From positions 124,001-188,000 of the forward strand of contig CAWJKY010000004.1 in NCBI GenBank assembly GCA_963843565.1: a DNA stretch of 64,000 bases. The letters run 5' to 3'. Below the pieces are notes generated by a model, which ran no database searches, was not told the DNA's origin, and was given only the letters and a program-made list of their open reading frames with translations. Origin of the DNA: DASZQY01 sp963843565 (GTDB lineage: Bacteria > Pseudomonadota > Alphaproteobacteria > Rhizobiales > Kaistiaceae). A program made the position numbers and the translations under genes. Shown piece after piece: positions 1-7,579 of the stretch. Within the stretch, counting starts at the first letter, position 1, and every line of letters starts with the position of its first letter.

Positions 1-409
1 CCGGACGAGCAAGCTCCACGCACTGACCGATCCGTTGGGTCGGCCGCGCCTGCTGATGCTGTCGGCCGGCAACATCAACGACATGACCATGGCCGCGGAC
101 CTGATCGGGGCTGCCGCTGGCCGCTTCGACCGGCTCATCGCTGATCGCGGATACGACACCAATGCCATTCGCGCCGCCATCGCCGCGCAGGGGGCTCAGG
201 TCGTTATCCCCTCAACCACCAGCCGACGCGCACCGATCTCTTATGATCGCAACGCCTACAAGGCCAGGAACCTCATCGAGCGTCTCTGGTGTCGTCTCAA
301 GGACTGGCGCCGCATCGCCACCCGCTACGACAAGCTCGCCAGGAACTTCCTCGCCGCAGCCCTCATCGCCGCCACCGTCATTTACTGGTCCAATTGAGTC
401 CGGACCCTA
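1..409 (+). mobile_element. Right end of an IS5-family insertion sequence
   Basis: The transposase stop is followed at once by GTCCGGACCCTAG (about 398-410), a plausible right terminal inverted repeat with a CTAG or TA target duplication. The left end is outside the window, so the exact boundary is an inference. Confidence 0.6.
2..397 (+). CDS. IS5-family transposase, 3' part (cut by window start)
   Basis: The reading frame is open from base 2 to the stop at 395-397 and codes for the C-terminal half of a DDE transposase. Visible family features are TSKLHALTD...GRPRLLMLSAGN, then LIADRGYDTNAIR, and a C-terminal segment with RNLIERLWCRLKDWRRIATRYDKLARNF, read here as YxRRNxIERxF...RRIATRYDK, the usual IS5/IS427-group signature with the last catalytic Glu in IERLW. 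The enzyme would cut and join the ends of its own element. The N-terminal domain and the first Asp lie outside the window, so whether the full gene is intact cannot be judged. Confidence 0.85.
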   Translation, partial: RTSKLHALTDPLGRPRLLMLSAGNINDMTMAADLIGAAAGRFDRLIADRGYDTNAIRAAIAAQGAQVVIPSTTSRRAPISYDRNAYKARNLIERLWCRLKDWRRIATRYDKLARNFLAAALIAATVIYWSN

Positions 410-624
410 GGTGGCGTGTTCGGTGGGGATGAAGTTGCGCGTTCCCCAAGCGCCAACCGCGGTGACCATCCAGTTTCACTATCGCCGGTAGCGGGAATCC
501 ACCGCCGAAAAGCCCCGGAGGTTGCAACACGTCCGGGGACGCGACCTTGGCGGGTGTCACTTGCAGCCGCCATCGATGAGCACGACGTCTCGAAGATCCC
601 TGGCCGCGCAAAGCATGAACCGCG

Positions 625-732
625 ATGTCTGCCTTTGCCCGCATGGCCGAGGAAGCCCACCAGCGTGAGGCCGAGAAGGTCAAGGCCGACACAAACGGCC
701 ACGCCAAGGCCAACGGGCACATGCCACACTGA
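625..732 (+). CDS. Short hypothetical ORF (35 aa)
   Basis: A short frame, MSAFARMAEEAHQREAEKVK followed by a Lys/His/Asn-rich tail, stops in a TGATG overlap with the start of the broken gene at 732. The overlap and the charged helical composition hint that it was once the first gene, or the C-terminal remnant of one, in a two-gene operon. No family is recognised, and it may be non-functional. Confidence 0.3.
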   Translation: MSAFARMAEEAHQREAEKVKADTNGHAKANGHMPH

Positions 733-933
733 TGGCGTGGAACTACCGGATCGAGCGCTACTAGGACGACAGCGGCCTTGGCTTGAACGAGGTCTGCCAC
801 GACGCCGACGGCCGGCCTTGGCGCATGCCCGAGCGCGTGATCGGATCCCTGCGACGCGGACGCGGAGCCGGGCGACACCGTGGAGAGTCTGAAGACCGCG
901 CTGGTCGACGCGATTGAAGACGGGCCAAGGTGA
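732..933 (+). pseudogene. Broken small gene, MAWNYRI-type hypothetical protein
   Basis: The frame begins MAWNYRIERY, meets an in-frame TAG at 762-764, then continues DDSGLGLNEVCHDADGRPW. Near 850 it needs a one-base shift to go on as CDADAEPGDTVESLKTALVD to the TGA at 931-933. Small proteins starting M(A/T)WNYR(I/V) followed by HEVYYDxDGRP are common in alphaproteobacteria (established from memory; function unknown). One stop plus one frameshift mark this copy as dead. Confidence 0.6.
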
Positions 934-1189
934 GCGAGGGCCACCTACCGCCACTCTGCGGCGCCAGCGGTAGCAGCAGGTCGACGCTTCGCCCCCGAGA
1001 ACCTGCTGATAACGCGATGTCATGCTATCGCGAAGACATGCCCGATGGCCTCTGTCCGACGCTGGAGATGTTCGGACAGCCGGTGGCGGAGGCGCGGCCG
1101 TCAGGCGCGGCGGGGGCGGAGCCCGAGCCCGGCGAAGGTCAGCAGCGCCAGAGCAAGAAGCCTCAGCGGGCCGATGGCTGTCCACGATG

Positions 1190-1366
1190 CCGGCCAACGC
1201 CTTCAGCAAGAAGTTTGAAAACCTGTCGGCCGCCGTTGCGTTGCACTTCGCGCACTACAAACTAGTTTGGGTCCACAAGACCTTGCGCGTCACGCCAGCA
1301 ATGGCAGCGGGCGTCACTGGTCGGCTATGGTCGCTTGAGGAATCGGTAGAGCGAACGTCAGCGTAG
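1190..1366 (+). pseudogene. Transposase C-terminal fragment
   Basis: The segment NAFSKKFENLSAAVALHFAHY...HKTLRVTPAMAAGV matches the C-terminal end of a DDE transposase family that ends FSKKxENHxxAVALxFMHYNFVRIHxTLRVTPAMAAGVTxRLW. Nothing upstream in frame looks like the rest of the enzyme, so it is a relic of an element different from both the IS5 and the IS3 elements nearby. Confidence 0.65.
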
Positions 1367-1375
1367 GAGGTCAAC

Positions 1376-1542
1376 GTGCCGGCTAGGATATTTCATGCCG
1401 CAGGAGCCAGCCAGATCGACAACCTGGAACTGGAAATCAATCGGTGGATCGAGGCTTCAAAGACATGGAGCAAATCAAACAGATTCATGCGGCAATGTCT
1501 GAATCCTCAGAAGTCATCACGACGTTTGTGGTGACGGTCTAG
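1376..1542 (+). pseudogene. Frameshifted short ORF behind a good ribosome site
   Basis: AGGAGG at 1365-1370 precedes a GTG at 1376 by 5 nt. The frame reads MPARIFHAAGASQIDNLELE and on to EASKT. A shift near 1465-1472 then gives MEQIKQIHAAMSESSEVITT and FVVTV to the TAG at 1540-1542. The two halves read naturally as one protein of about 55 aa, so I take it as one small gene broken by a single indel. No family is recognised. Confidence 0.4.
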
Positions 1543-1628
1543 TACACCTCGCCAGTGGAGCCAAATTAGGACACTTGAACCGTACCGGGTTTGCCGGAGG
1601 CTCCAACTCCTGAGAAGGTGGAGCCATC

Positions 1629-1955
1629 ATGAGCAAGACAACGAACAAGTTCTCTCCGGAAGTGCGTCAACGTGCGGTGCGGTTGGTACTGGATCATGAG
1701 CATGAGCATCCCTCGCGCTGGGCGTCGATCACCTCGATCGCGACCAAGATTGGCTGCACGGGGCAGACGCTGAACGAGTGGGTTAAGAAGGCGGAGGTCG
1801 ATGCCGGCAAGCGGGCGGGGGTGCCGACGGACATGGCCGCCCGGCTGAAAGCCCTCGAGCGGGAGAACCGTGAACTGCGGCAGGCCAACGAGATCCTGCG
1901 CAAGGCATCCGCGTATTTTGCCCAGGCGGAGCTCGACCGCCGGTTCAGGCCATGA
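1629..1955 (+). CDS. IS3-family transposase OrfA (108 aa)
   Basis: OrfA supplies DNA binding for the element. The N-terminal helix-turn-helix (residues about 8-65, FSPEVRQRAVRLVLD ... TGQTLNEWVKKAE) would recognise the terminal repeats, and the C-terminal leucine-zipper segment (residues about 70-100, RLKALERENRELRQANEILR) mediates multimerisation. The stop overlaps the orfB start as ATGA. In this family an OrfAB fusion made by programmed frameshift is the active transposase. I see no A6G slippery run here, so coupling by the ATGA overlap is equally possible. Confidence 0.95.
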   Translation: MSKTTNKFSPEVRQRAVRLVLDHEHEHPSRWASITSIATKIGCTGQTLNEWVKKAEVDAGKRAGVPTDMAARLKALERENRELRQANEILRKASAYFAQAELDRRFRP

Positions 1956-2857
1956 TCGCCTTCATCGACGATCATCGCGGGGCGTATGGGGTCGAGCCGA
2001 TCTGCAAGGTGCTGCCGATCGCCCCATCGAGCTACCACGATCATGCCAGCAAGCGGGCCGATCCCGAGAAGCTGCCCGCGCGGGCGAAGCAGGACATGGC
2101 GTTGAAGCCGGAGATCGAGCGCGTCTTCGCGGAGAACTTCGAGGTGTACGGCGCGCGCAAGGTCTGGAGGCAGCTCAACCGGGAGAACATCCAGGTCGCA
2201 CGCTGCACTGTCGAGCGTCTGATGGCCGATCTCGGCCTTCAGGGTGTCATCCGCGGCAAACCGATCCGGACAACGGTGCAGGACAAGGCGGCACCTTGCC
2301 CGCTCGACCATGTGAACCGGGTCTTCCATGCTCCGGCGCCGAACATGCTGTGGCTCTCGGACTTCACGTACGTCAGCACCTGGTCGGGCGTCGTCTACGT
2401 GGCGTTCGTCATCGACGCCTATGCCCGACGCATCGTCGGCTGGCGGGTGAGCAGGACGGCGCACACAAGCTTCGTGCTCGATGCTCTGGAGCAGGCCCTC
2501 CACGAACGGCGGCCCGTTCGTCGCGGAGGCCTGGTGCATCATTCCGATAGGGGTTCTCAATACGTCAGCATTCGCTACACCGAGCGCCTGGCCGCGGCTG
2601 GTATCGAGCCCTCTGTCGGCAGCGTCGGCGACTCCTATGACAACGCCCTCGCAGAGACGATCAACGGCCTATACAAGGCCGAGGTCATCCATCGGCGTGG
2701 ACCCTGGCGGAGCTTCGAAGCGGTCGAGTTCGCCACGCTGACCTGGGTCGACTGGTTCAACAATCGCCGGCTGCTGGAGCCCATCGGCAACATCCCGCCG
2801 GCCGAAGCCGAGGAACGCTACTACGCCATGCTGGAGGAGCCAGCATTGGCCGCGTGA
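1952..2857 (+). CDS. IS3-family transposase OrfB, DDE catalytic subunit (301 aa)
   Basis: This is the catalytic half of the transposase. The N-terminal HTH-like segment (residues about 1-60) precedes an rve integrase core. The catalytic triad is D137 (WLSDFTYV), D199 (HHSDRGSQYVS) and E235 (ALAETINGLYK), with 35 residues between the last two, the DD(35)E spacing of the IS3 family. The length is normal and no residue is missing, so the copy is probably active. It overlaps orfA by 4 nt. Confidence 0.95.
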   Translation: MIAFIDDHRGAYGVEPICKVLPIAPSSYHDHASKRADPEKLPARAKQDMALKPEIERVFAENFEVYGARKVWRQLNRENIQVARCTVERLMADLGLQGVIRGKPIRTTVQDKAAPCPLDHVNRVFHAPAPNMLWLSDFTYVSTWSGVVYVAFVIDAYARRIVGWRVSRTAHTSFVLDALEQALHERRPVRRGGLVHHSDRGSQYVSIRYTERLAAAGIEPSVGSVGDSYDNALAETINGLYKAEVIHRRGPWRSFEAVEFATLTWVDWFNNRRLLEPIGNIPPAEAEERYYAMLEEPALAA

Positions 2858-2958
2858 CTCAAACGAAATGGCCTCCGGAAAACACGGGGCGGTTCACACT
2901 ACCCTCTCCCGCGCTTGCTTCATGCCGCGGGTTGGAGTACCGAACGCCGCCCCCCAAA

Positions 2959-2996
2959 GCGTTTGAGTCGCCCGATTTGCAGGCGTTTGAGTCGCC
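2959..2996 (+). repeat. Tandem 14 bp direct repeat upstream of the DUF5681 gene
   Basis: GCGTTTGAGTCGCC occurs at 2959-2972 and again at 2983-2996, 24 bp apart centre to centre (just over two helical turns), 39 bp before the start of the DUF5681 gene. Spacing and location fit an operator for a dimeric repressor, but this is inference. The end of the neighbouring IS (GTGACTCAAACG) resembles part of the unit on the other strand. Confidence 0.45.
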
Positions 2997-3034
2997 AAAC
3001 TTTTTTGGCGCTATCCAAACTGTTGGAGGGGGAC

Positions 3035-3493
3035 ATGCAGGAAATAACTAGCCAGGACACACCGCAAGAGCCCGCAATGCGGAAGCCGCGGGGGCGCCCG
3101 TTCAAGAAGGGCAACTCGGGTCGCCCTCCCGGATCCCGCAATCGCACGACTCGCGCTCTGGAGCAGATGCTCGAAGGCCAGGCGGAGGCGATCACCGCGA
3201 AGGTCGTAGAGATGGCGCTGGCTGGCAATCATGTTGCCATGCGCCTCTGCATGGATCGGCTGATCAGCATTCCGGCCGAGCGATCCATATCAATCGAGCT
3301 TCCAAGAATTGAGTCTGCCAAGGACTGCGCAACGGCTATGTCGGCGATCCTCTCGGCCGTCGCCTCCGGCGAGATAACACCTAACGAAGGGGTCGCTCTG
3401 TCGGCGCTTGTCACGTCGACGGTCCGCGCTCTTGAGGCCGACGAGATCGAGAGGAGGCTCGATGCTCTCGAAAAAGGGGAGACTCACCCATGA
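3035..3493 (+). CDS. DUF5681 domain protein (152 aa)
   Basis: ATG at 3035 is preceded by GGAGGGGG. Residues about 16-45 hold the family signature KPRGRPFKKGNSGRPPGSRN, a basic Gly/Arg/Pro-rich stretch. The remainder is helical with a C-terminal coiled-coil-like end (EADEIERRLDALEKGE). DUF5681 proteins are small, often sit next to phage terminase or other mobile genes, and have no firmly assigned role; DNA binding is plausible from the basic N-terminus. The stop overlaps the next gene's start (ATGA), so the two are translated together. Confidence 0.8.
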   Translation: MQEITSQDTPQEPAMRKPRGRPFKKGNSGRPPGSRNRTTRALEQMLEGQAEAITAKVVEMALAGNHVAMRLCMDRLISIPAERSISIELPRIESAKDCATAMSAILSAVASGEITPNEGVALSALVTSTVRALEADEIERRLDALEKGETHP

Positions 3494-4215
3494 ACCGCGC
3501 CACTCGGATGAAGCTCGAAAGGCTCGAAGACGCCAAACGTGCGCGCGAAGCGGAGGCCCGGACCCGGCAGGAGAACCAACAGAAACACTCTTGCTTCTGG
3601 CGGCCGAACTACACACCCCAACAGCATGCCGTCGCCGACCAATTCGAAGCTTGGTTTGCAGCTGAATTTCCTCCGATTGATGAGTCGCGACTTGGCCTGC
3701 GGGTTCCTGGTCGCTTCGAAGGTCTTAGTGGCCTCTATGGATTGCCATACTGCCACCAAACCGGAATGTACTTGGTGGCGCGTAAGGCGTTTGTCGAATG
3801 GTGGGCAAACCACTACCCAGGAACTCCACTCGAGGACGTTCATCCATACGATCTTATCGTACATGATATTAGATATAGAATATACTTGGAGATTTATTGC
3901 GATGCTTTGCCTATCGAACAACAGCGCTACTTCTTTCATCCTTCAAGTCTTAATATTTGGAAATCAAATCTGGACAAGGATGGACGGGAAATGGTGTCGG
4001 GTGGCCCTATTTTTACCTTGCGAGTAATAGCATCGCCGACCGGTGAACTCCTGGAACGGGCCAGGAAATTTGCGCAAACATGGCCGCATCACAATCCGGC
4101 CCGGCGGTTGGCTGGCCTTCTCACTTTGGAGGAAGTGGCCCGCGGGGACGGACCCTATTTCGCCCCGGTAATGCACCAGGTCCCTGCCGACTGGATTCCG
4201 CCGGGCTGCCGTTGA
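3490..4215 (+). CDS. Hypothetical protein coupled to DUF5681 (241 aa)
   Basis: No family is recognised. The N-terminus (residues 1-35) is highly charged, MKLERLEDAKRAREAEARTR, and probably helical. The remainder is globular and rich in aromatic residues, with no membrane segments and no obvious catalytic motif. Bases about 3840-3990 are clearly more A/T-rich than the neighbouring genes, which together with the IS beside it points to recent transfer. It overlaps the DUF5681 gene by 4 nt and probably works with it. Confidence 0.7.
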   Translation: MNRATRMKLERLEDAKRAREAEARTRQENQQKHSCFWRPNYTPQQHAVADQFEAWFAAEFPPIDESRLGLRVPGRFEGLSGLYGLPYCHQTGMYLVARKAFVEWWANHYPGTPLEDVHPYDLIVHDIRYRIYLEIYCDALPIEQQRYFFHPSSLNIWKSNLDKDGREMVSGGPIFTLRVIASPTGELLERARKFAQTWPHHNPARRLAGLLTLEEVARGDGPYFAPVMHQVPADWIPPGCR

Positions 4216-4397
4216 TGCATCGATTGGCCGCCCAATCCGTATTTGCCGCGTATTTACGCGGGCACCGAGCCCGCGTTTCCGTCACGAGCCGGGCCAAGGG
4301 GATCGGGGGCCGGTCGAGGCGTCGCCTCGCCGCTCCAAACGCAATTCCGTCGCATTTGGCCGCGATGGACAGCACCGCCTTTGGAACCCTCCCCCGA

Positions 4398-5000
4398 ATG
4401 CACCTCACCAAGCGCGCCTTTCCTGCCCTTTTCGCCGTGATCCTCGTGTCCGGGTGCAGCCTGACCGGCCATTCGGGGGCCGACTCGGCCTCGCTCTTCA
4501 ACACGCCGCTCGCCGCCGAACGCGGGGCGGTCGATGCGGACGAGGCCGCGCGCCTGATCTCCGCCTATCGCGCCACGAAGGGCCTGGGACCGGTGACGGT
4601 CGATCCGACGCTGATGGCGATCGCCACCGACCATTCCGACCGCATGGCCCGCGCCAACAGGATGGAGCACGTGCTCCCCAGCGAGGGGTCGTACACCGAC
4701 CGCGTCAGGAAAGCCGGCTTCCGCGCGTCGATGGCGGCCGAGAACATCGCCGCCGGCCAGGGGTCGCTCGCCGAGGTTCTGGCCGCCTGGAAGAAATCGC
4801 CGGGCCACAACGCAAACCTGTTGCTTTCCAACGTTTCCAAGATCGGAATTGCCCTTTCCGTGGCGCCGAACAGCACCTACAAGACGTGGTGGACGCTGGA
4901 GCTGGGTGAATGGGCACCGGCGGGAAGTCCAATGCCGGGGCAAGGCCCCAACGCCGGACCGTTCGTGTCGGCGAACGGCGCAATCATCTCGATTCATTGA
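4398..5000 (+). CDS. CAP-domain (SCP/PR-1-like) lipoprotein (200 aa)
   Basis: The start at 4398 gives a lipoprotein signal, MHLTKRAFPALFAVILVSGC, whose lipobox VSGC puts the mature N-terminus at Cys20. An in-frame ATG at 4365 is possible but would make an untypical signal peptide. Residues about 48-180 form a bacterial CAP domain: ISAYRATKGL, a DHSDRMARANRMEHV helix, AAENIAAGQGSLAEVLAAWK, then SPGHNANLLLSNVSKIG. Known CAP proteins are secreted and bind lipids or peptides; the precise role of bacterial ones is mostly unknown. Its stop overlaps the TTG start of the next gene. Confidence 0.85.
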   Translation: MHLTKRAFPALFAVILVSGCSLTGHSGADSASLFNTPLAAERGAVDADEAARLISAYRATKGLGPVTVDPTLMAIATDHSDRMARANRMEHVLPSEGSYTDRVRKAGFRASMAAENIAAGQGSLAEVLAAWKKSPGHNANLLLSNVSKIGIALSVAPNSTYKTWWTLELGEWAPAGSPMPGQGPNAGPFVSANGAIISIH

Positions 5001-6586
5001 CGAATTCGCCGCTACCCGCCCGCTTCAACATGGGCCTCGCATGTGCGGATGCATGGGCTTCGCACATACCGGATCGTGTCGCGCTCCTGAAGTATGCGCC
5101 CGGCCAACCCCTTGATTCGACAACGTATGGCCAACTGAAGCAGCGCTCCGACGCGCTCGCACATGCATTTGCAGCAAGGGGCCTGCAACGGGGCGACCGG
5201 ATCGCGGTGCTGCTGCCCCAGTCGGTCGCCGCCGCCCTCACCCACCTCGCCGCCTACAAGCTCGGCGCGATCGCGGTTCCGCTTGCCGCCCTCTTCGGCA
5301 ACGACGCGCTCCGCTACCGCCTCGCCAACGCCGGGGCGAAGGCGATCGTCACCGACGCCGCCGGCCTCGCCAAGCTCGACACGATCCGCGGCGCGCTGCC
5401 GGACCTGGAGACGATCCTGTGCACCGACGGCGCGGCAGGCGACGCGGAAGACTTCGACGCCGTCATCGCCGGCAACACCGGGGCGTTCCACGCCGTCGAC
5501 ACCGGGCCCGACGACCCGGCGCTGATGATCTTCACCTCCGGCACCACCGGACCGCCGAAGGGCGCCCTCCACGGCCACAAGGTCCTGCTCGGCCACCTGC
5601 CCGGCATCGTGTTCTGTCACGAGGGCATGCCGCAGGCGGGCGACCGCTTCTGGACCCCGTCCGACTGGGCGTGGGCGGGCGGACTGCTGAACTGCCTGCT
5701 GCCGGCGCTCGCCCTCGGCGTGCCGGTCGTGTTCGGGCCCTTCCAGAGGTTCGATCCGGACGCGGCGTACGCGCTGATGCGCGACGCGGAAGTGCGGAAC
5801 GCGTTCCTGCCGCCGACGGCACTAAGAATGCTGCGTGGCGCCAAAAAACCGGATGGCATCGCGCTCAGGACGATCGGCGCGGCGGGCGAAAGCCTCGGCC
5901 GCGAGACCTACGAATGGGCGCGCGAAACGCTGGGCGTCACGGTCAACGAGTTCTATGGCCAGACGGAATGCAACTTCGTGCTGGGTTCCTCCGCATCGGC
6001 CGGCGTCAGCCGGGCGGGCGCCATCGGCAAGGAGATCCCCGGCCACACCGTCGCGGTGCTGGGCTCCGACGGCGAGCCGGCGCCCCCCGACACGCTCGGC
6101 GAGATCGCGGTGAAGAAGCCGGACGCCTCGATGTTCCTGGAATACTGGCGCGACCCGGAAGCAACCGCCGCGAAGTTCCGCGGCGCGTGGATGCTGACCG
6201 GCGACCGCGCCAGCATCGACGATGACGGTTACGTCCACTTCGTCGGGCGCAACGACGACATCATCACCTCGTCCGGCTACCGGATCGGTCCGACCGAGGT
6301 CGAGGATTGCCTTGTCACCCACCCGGCCGTGGCGCTCGCCGCCGCCGTCGGCAAGCCCGATCCGCTGCGCACCGAAATCGTCAAGGCCTTCGTCGTCCTG
6401 AAGCCTGGCATCGCACGGGGCGAGGCGCTCGCCGAAGAGATTCGCCTCTACGTGCGGGCGCGGCTTTCGGCGGCGGAGTACCCGCGCGAGATCGCGTTCG
6501 TCGACGAGATTCCGCTGACCACCAGCGGCAAGGTAATCCGGCGCCATTTTCGCGAGATGGCGCGGCAGGAGGTTGAGGTTGAATAG
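4997..6586 (+). CDS. AMP-dependent acyl-CoA synthetase (529 aa)
   Basis: This ANL-superfamily enzyme activates a carboxylic acid with ATP and joins it to CoA. Motifs in order are the P-loop IFTSGTTGPPKGALHGH, the adenine motif NEFYGQTECN, the hinge region LTGDRASIDDDGY with GRNDDIITSSGYRIGPTEVE, and the catalytic C-terminal lysine in TTSGKVIRRHFR. The TTG at 4997 is preferred to the ATG at 5030, because homologues have residues ahead of RFNMG and TTG gives a TTGA overlap with the CAP gene. A medium-chain or aromatic acid substrate is likely but not determined. A second copy of the gene's last part lies at 7378-7480. Confidence 0.9.
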   Translation: MTNSPLPARFNMGLACADAWASHIPDRVALLKYAPGQPLDSTTYGQLKQRSDALAHAFAARGLQRGDRIAVLLPQSVAAALTHLAAYKLGAIAVPLAALFGNDALRYRLANAGAKAIVTDAAGLAKLDTIRGALPDLETILCTDGAAGDAEDFDAVIAGNTGAFHAVDTGPDDPALMIFTSGTTGPPKGALHGHKVLLGHLPGIVFCHEGMPQAGDRFWTPSDWAWAGGLLNCLLPALALGVPVVFGPFQRFDPDAAYALMRDAEVRNAFLPPTALRMLRGAKKPDGIALRTIGAAGESLGRETYEWARETLGVTVNEFYGQTECNFVLGSSASAGVSRAGAIGKEIPGHTVAVLGSDGEPAPPDTLGEIAVKKPDASMFLEYWRDPEATAAKFRGAWMLTGDRASIDDDGYVHFVGRNDDIITSSGYRIGPTEVEDCLVTHPAVALAAAVGKPDPLRTEIVKAFVVLKPGIARGEALAEEIRLYVRARLSAAEYPREIAFVDEIPLTTSGKVIRRHFREMARQEVEVE

Positions 6587-6601
6587 GGCCCTCGACCCAG
6601 C

Positions 6602-6630
6602 TTGACTTACTTATCATCCACTCATAACTT
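6602..6630 (+). promoter_or_regulatory. Candidate sigma-70 promoter for tumE
   Basis: TTGACT (6602-6607) and TAACTT (6625-6630) are separated by 17 bp. The distance from the -10 box to the GTG of tumE is only 6 nt, so transcription would begin at or within a base or two of the start codon and the message would be leaderless. No Shine-Dalgarno sequence precedes the GTG, in agreement. Confidence 0.5.
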
Positions 6631-6636
6631 ACCTGT

Positions 6637-6978
6637 GTGCCGAAGCGTGCAGGAATTGAGACCCTTCTCGACCTGAACGGCGAAGTGATCGGCTTCGACA
6701 ACGGCACCTGGGCCAAATTCGTTGCGTTCAGCGTTGAGCCAGACGAACGACGGCCCCACGGGATCAGCTACTCGCTGACCCTGCACGACAGACGTGGCAG
6801 GCGAATCTTCGGGATCGACAACGCTCACCCGATTCCAGCGAGGGGCCCGGCGAGAAAGAAACGAACGGCGACCGACCATCTGCACCGAGGCGCCGCAACC
6901 CGGCCCTATCGATACGTGGACGCAGAAACGCTGCTCGCAGATTTCTGGAGAGAAGCCGCAAAGTACATCGGAGATTGA
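6637..6978 (+). CDS. tumE: TumE-family toxin (113 aa)
   Basis: Recognised as the toxin of a TumE-TumA type II toxin-antitoxin pair (formerly DUF6516). Family features are an N-terminal strand pattern (LLDLNGEVIGF), the central GISYSLTLHDRRGRRIFGID block, and the C-terminal RPYRYVDAETLLADFWREA. Toxins of this group block growth when not neutralised; their target is not well established. The GTG start lacks a ribosome site, and the gene lies between two copies of the acyl-CoA synthetase 3' end, so the module is inserted DNA. The antitoxin gene follows one base after the stop. Confidence 0.78.
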   Translation: MPKRAGIETLLDLNGEVIGFDNGTWAKFVAFSVEPDERRPHGISYSLTLHDRRGRRIFGIDNAHPIPARGPARKKRTATDHLHRGAATRPYRYVDAETLLADFWREAAKYIGD

Positions 6979-6979
6979 C

Positions 6980-7360
6980 GTGGCCAACGCACGCCAGAAG
7001 ACCCTGAGGATCGGCATTGCCTCCGCTGCACATATTCGGGAGCGGTCCCTGGCAATCGCCCGTGGCGAGCGCAGACGGCCGCCCGGTGAACCTTTGGTCT
7101 GGTTCACGTCGATGCACGCGTTGGCGCAGGTTCTCTCAGAGTCGAACCGGCGTCTGCTCGAGCTGATCCGGTCGGAGAGGCCCGCGACGCTTAAGGACCT
7201 GGCCGCGCTCGCGGACCGGCAGCCAGGCAATCTGTCGCGCACGTTGAAGACGATGGAGACCTTCAAGCTCGTGCGGCTGCAGAAGTCCGGCCATACGATC
7301 AGGCCAATCGTCGACTGGGACAGGATCGACATCGCCGTGCCGTTGTCGGAAGCGGCGTAG
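6980..7360 (+). CDS. tumA: TumA-family antitoxin, HTH DNA-binding protein (126 aa)
   Basis: This is the partner of the toxin at 6637-6978. GTG at 6980 follows a GGAG site 6 nt upstream. Residues about 45-105 form a winged HTH of the HVO_A0114/TumA type: LSESNRRLLELIRSERPATL, then DLAALADRQPGNLSRTLKTM (recognition helix) and a wing ending VRLQKSG. It is expected to bind and neutralise TumE and to repress the shared promoter at 6602-6630. The toxin-first gene order is usual for this family. Confidence 0.78.
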   Translation: MANARQKTLRIGIASAAHIRERSLAIARGERRRPPGEPLVWFTSMHALAQVLSESNRRLLELIRSERPATLKDLAALADRQPGNLSRTLKTMETFKLVRLQKSGHTIRPIVDWDRIDIAVPLSEAA

Positions 7361-7377
7361 GTTTCGCAACGAGGTCA

Positions 7378-7480
7378 CGCGAGATCGCGTTCGTCGACGA
7401 GATTCCGCTGACCACCAGCGGCAAGGTGATCCGGCGCCATTTTCGCGAGATGGCGAGGGGGGAAGCGGAGGGCCAGTAAG
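7378..7480 (+). pseudogene. Duplicated 3' end of the acyl-CoA synthetase gene
   Basis: Bases 7378-7455 match 6485-6562 at 77 of 78 positions and encode the same segment, REIAFVDEIPLTTSGKV to the catalytic-lysine region. The two copies then diverge: the intact gene ends MARQEVEVE, this fragment ends MARGEAEGQ. The fragment has no start and cannot make an enzyme. It marks the right edge of the inserted TumE-TumA module, and one of the two tails is the ancestral one. Confidence 0.9.
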
Positions 7481-7501
7481 CGTAGCAGCCCGAAGTATCT
7501 G

Positions 7502-7558
7502 CCCCCTCCCCGAAACGGCTTCACCGTTTCGACCCTCCCTCAAGGGGAGGGTTCGGCC
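7502..7558 (+). repeat. Palindromic intergenic repeat, left copy
   Basis: The 57 bp unit contains the hairpin GAAACGG-cttca-CCGTTTC, followed by a second short palindrome CCCTCC-ctcaag-GGGAGGG. It is 55/57 identical to 8008-8064 in the same orientation, the other side of the DUF559 gene. Confidence 0.85.
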
Positions 7559-7579
7559 GATGCGGACATCGCGCCGTTG

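Larger units (their letters stand above)
410..1575. other. Degenerate accessory stretch between two insertion sequences
   Basis: No intact gene of normal length is convincing here. Recognisable pieces are a broken small gene (732-933), a transposase tail (about 1190-1366) and a frameshifted short ORF (1376-1542). The rest, roughly 940-1190, is open by chance in several frames and matches nothing I recognise. This is typical of a decayed insertion hot spot. Confidence 0.6.
1576..2896 (+). mobile_element. Complete IS3-family element, copy 1
   Basis: The element is 1,321 bp. Its ends are TGAACCGTACCGGGTTTGCC on the left and, inverted on the right, TGAACCGCCCCGTGTTTTCC, both followed by GGAGG. 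It is flanked by a 4 bp target duplication, CACT (1572-1575 and 2897-2900), so this copy inserted by transposition and has not been rearranged since. It carries orfA and orfB. A second copy of identical length and identical encoded proteins lies at 28519-29839 in opposite orientation. Confidence 0.93.

Noticed and set aside
1952..1955. Programmed -1 frameshift site joining orfA and orfB
   Set aside because: No A6G or similar slippery heptamer is visible upstream of the ATGA overlap, so fusion cannot be claimed from this sequence.
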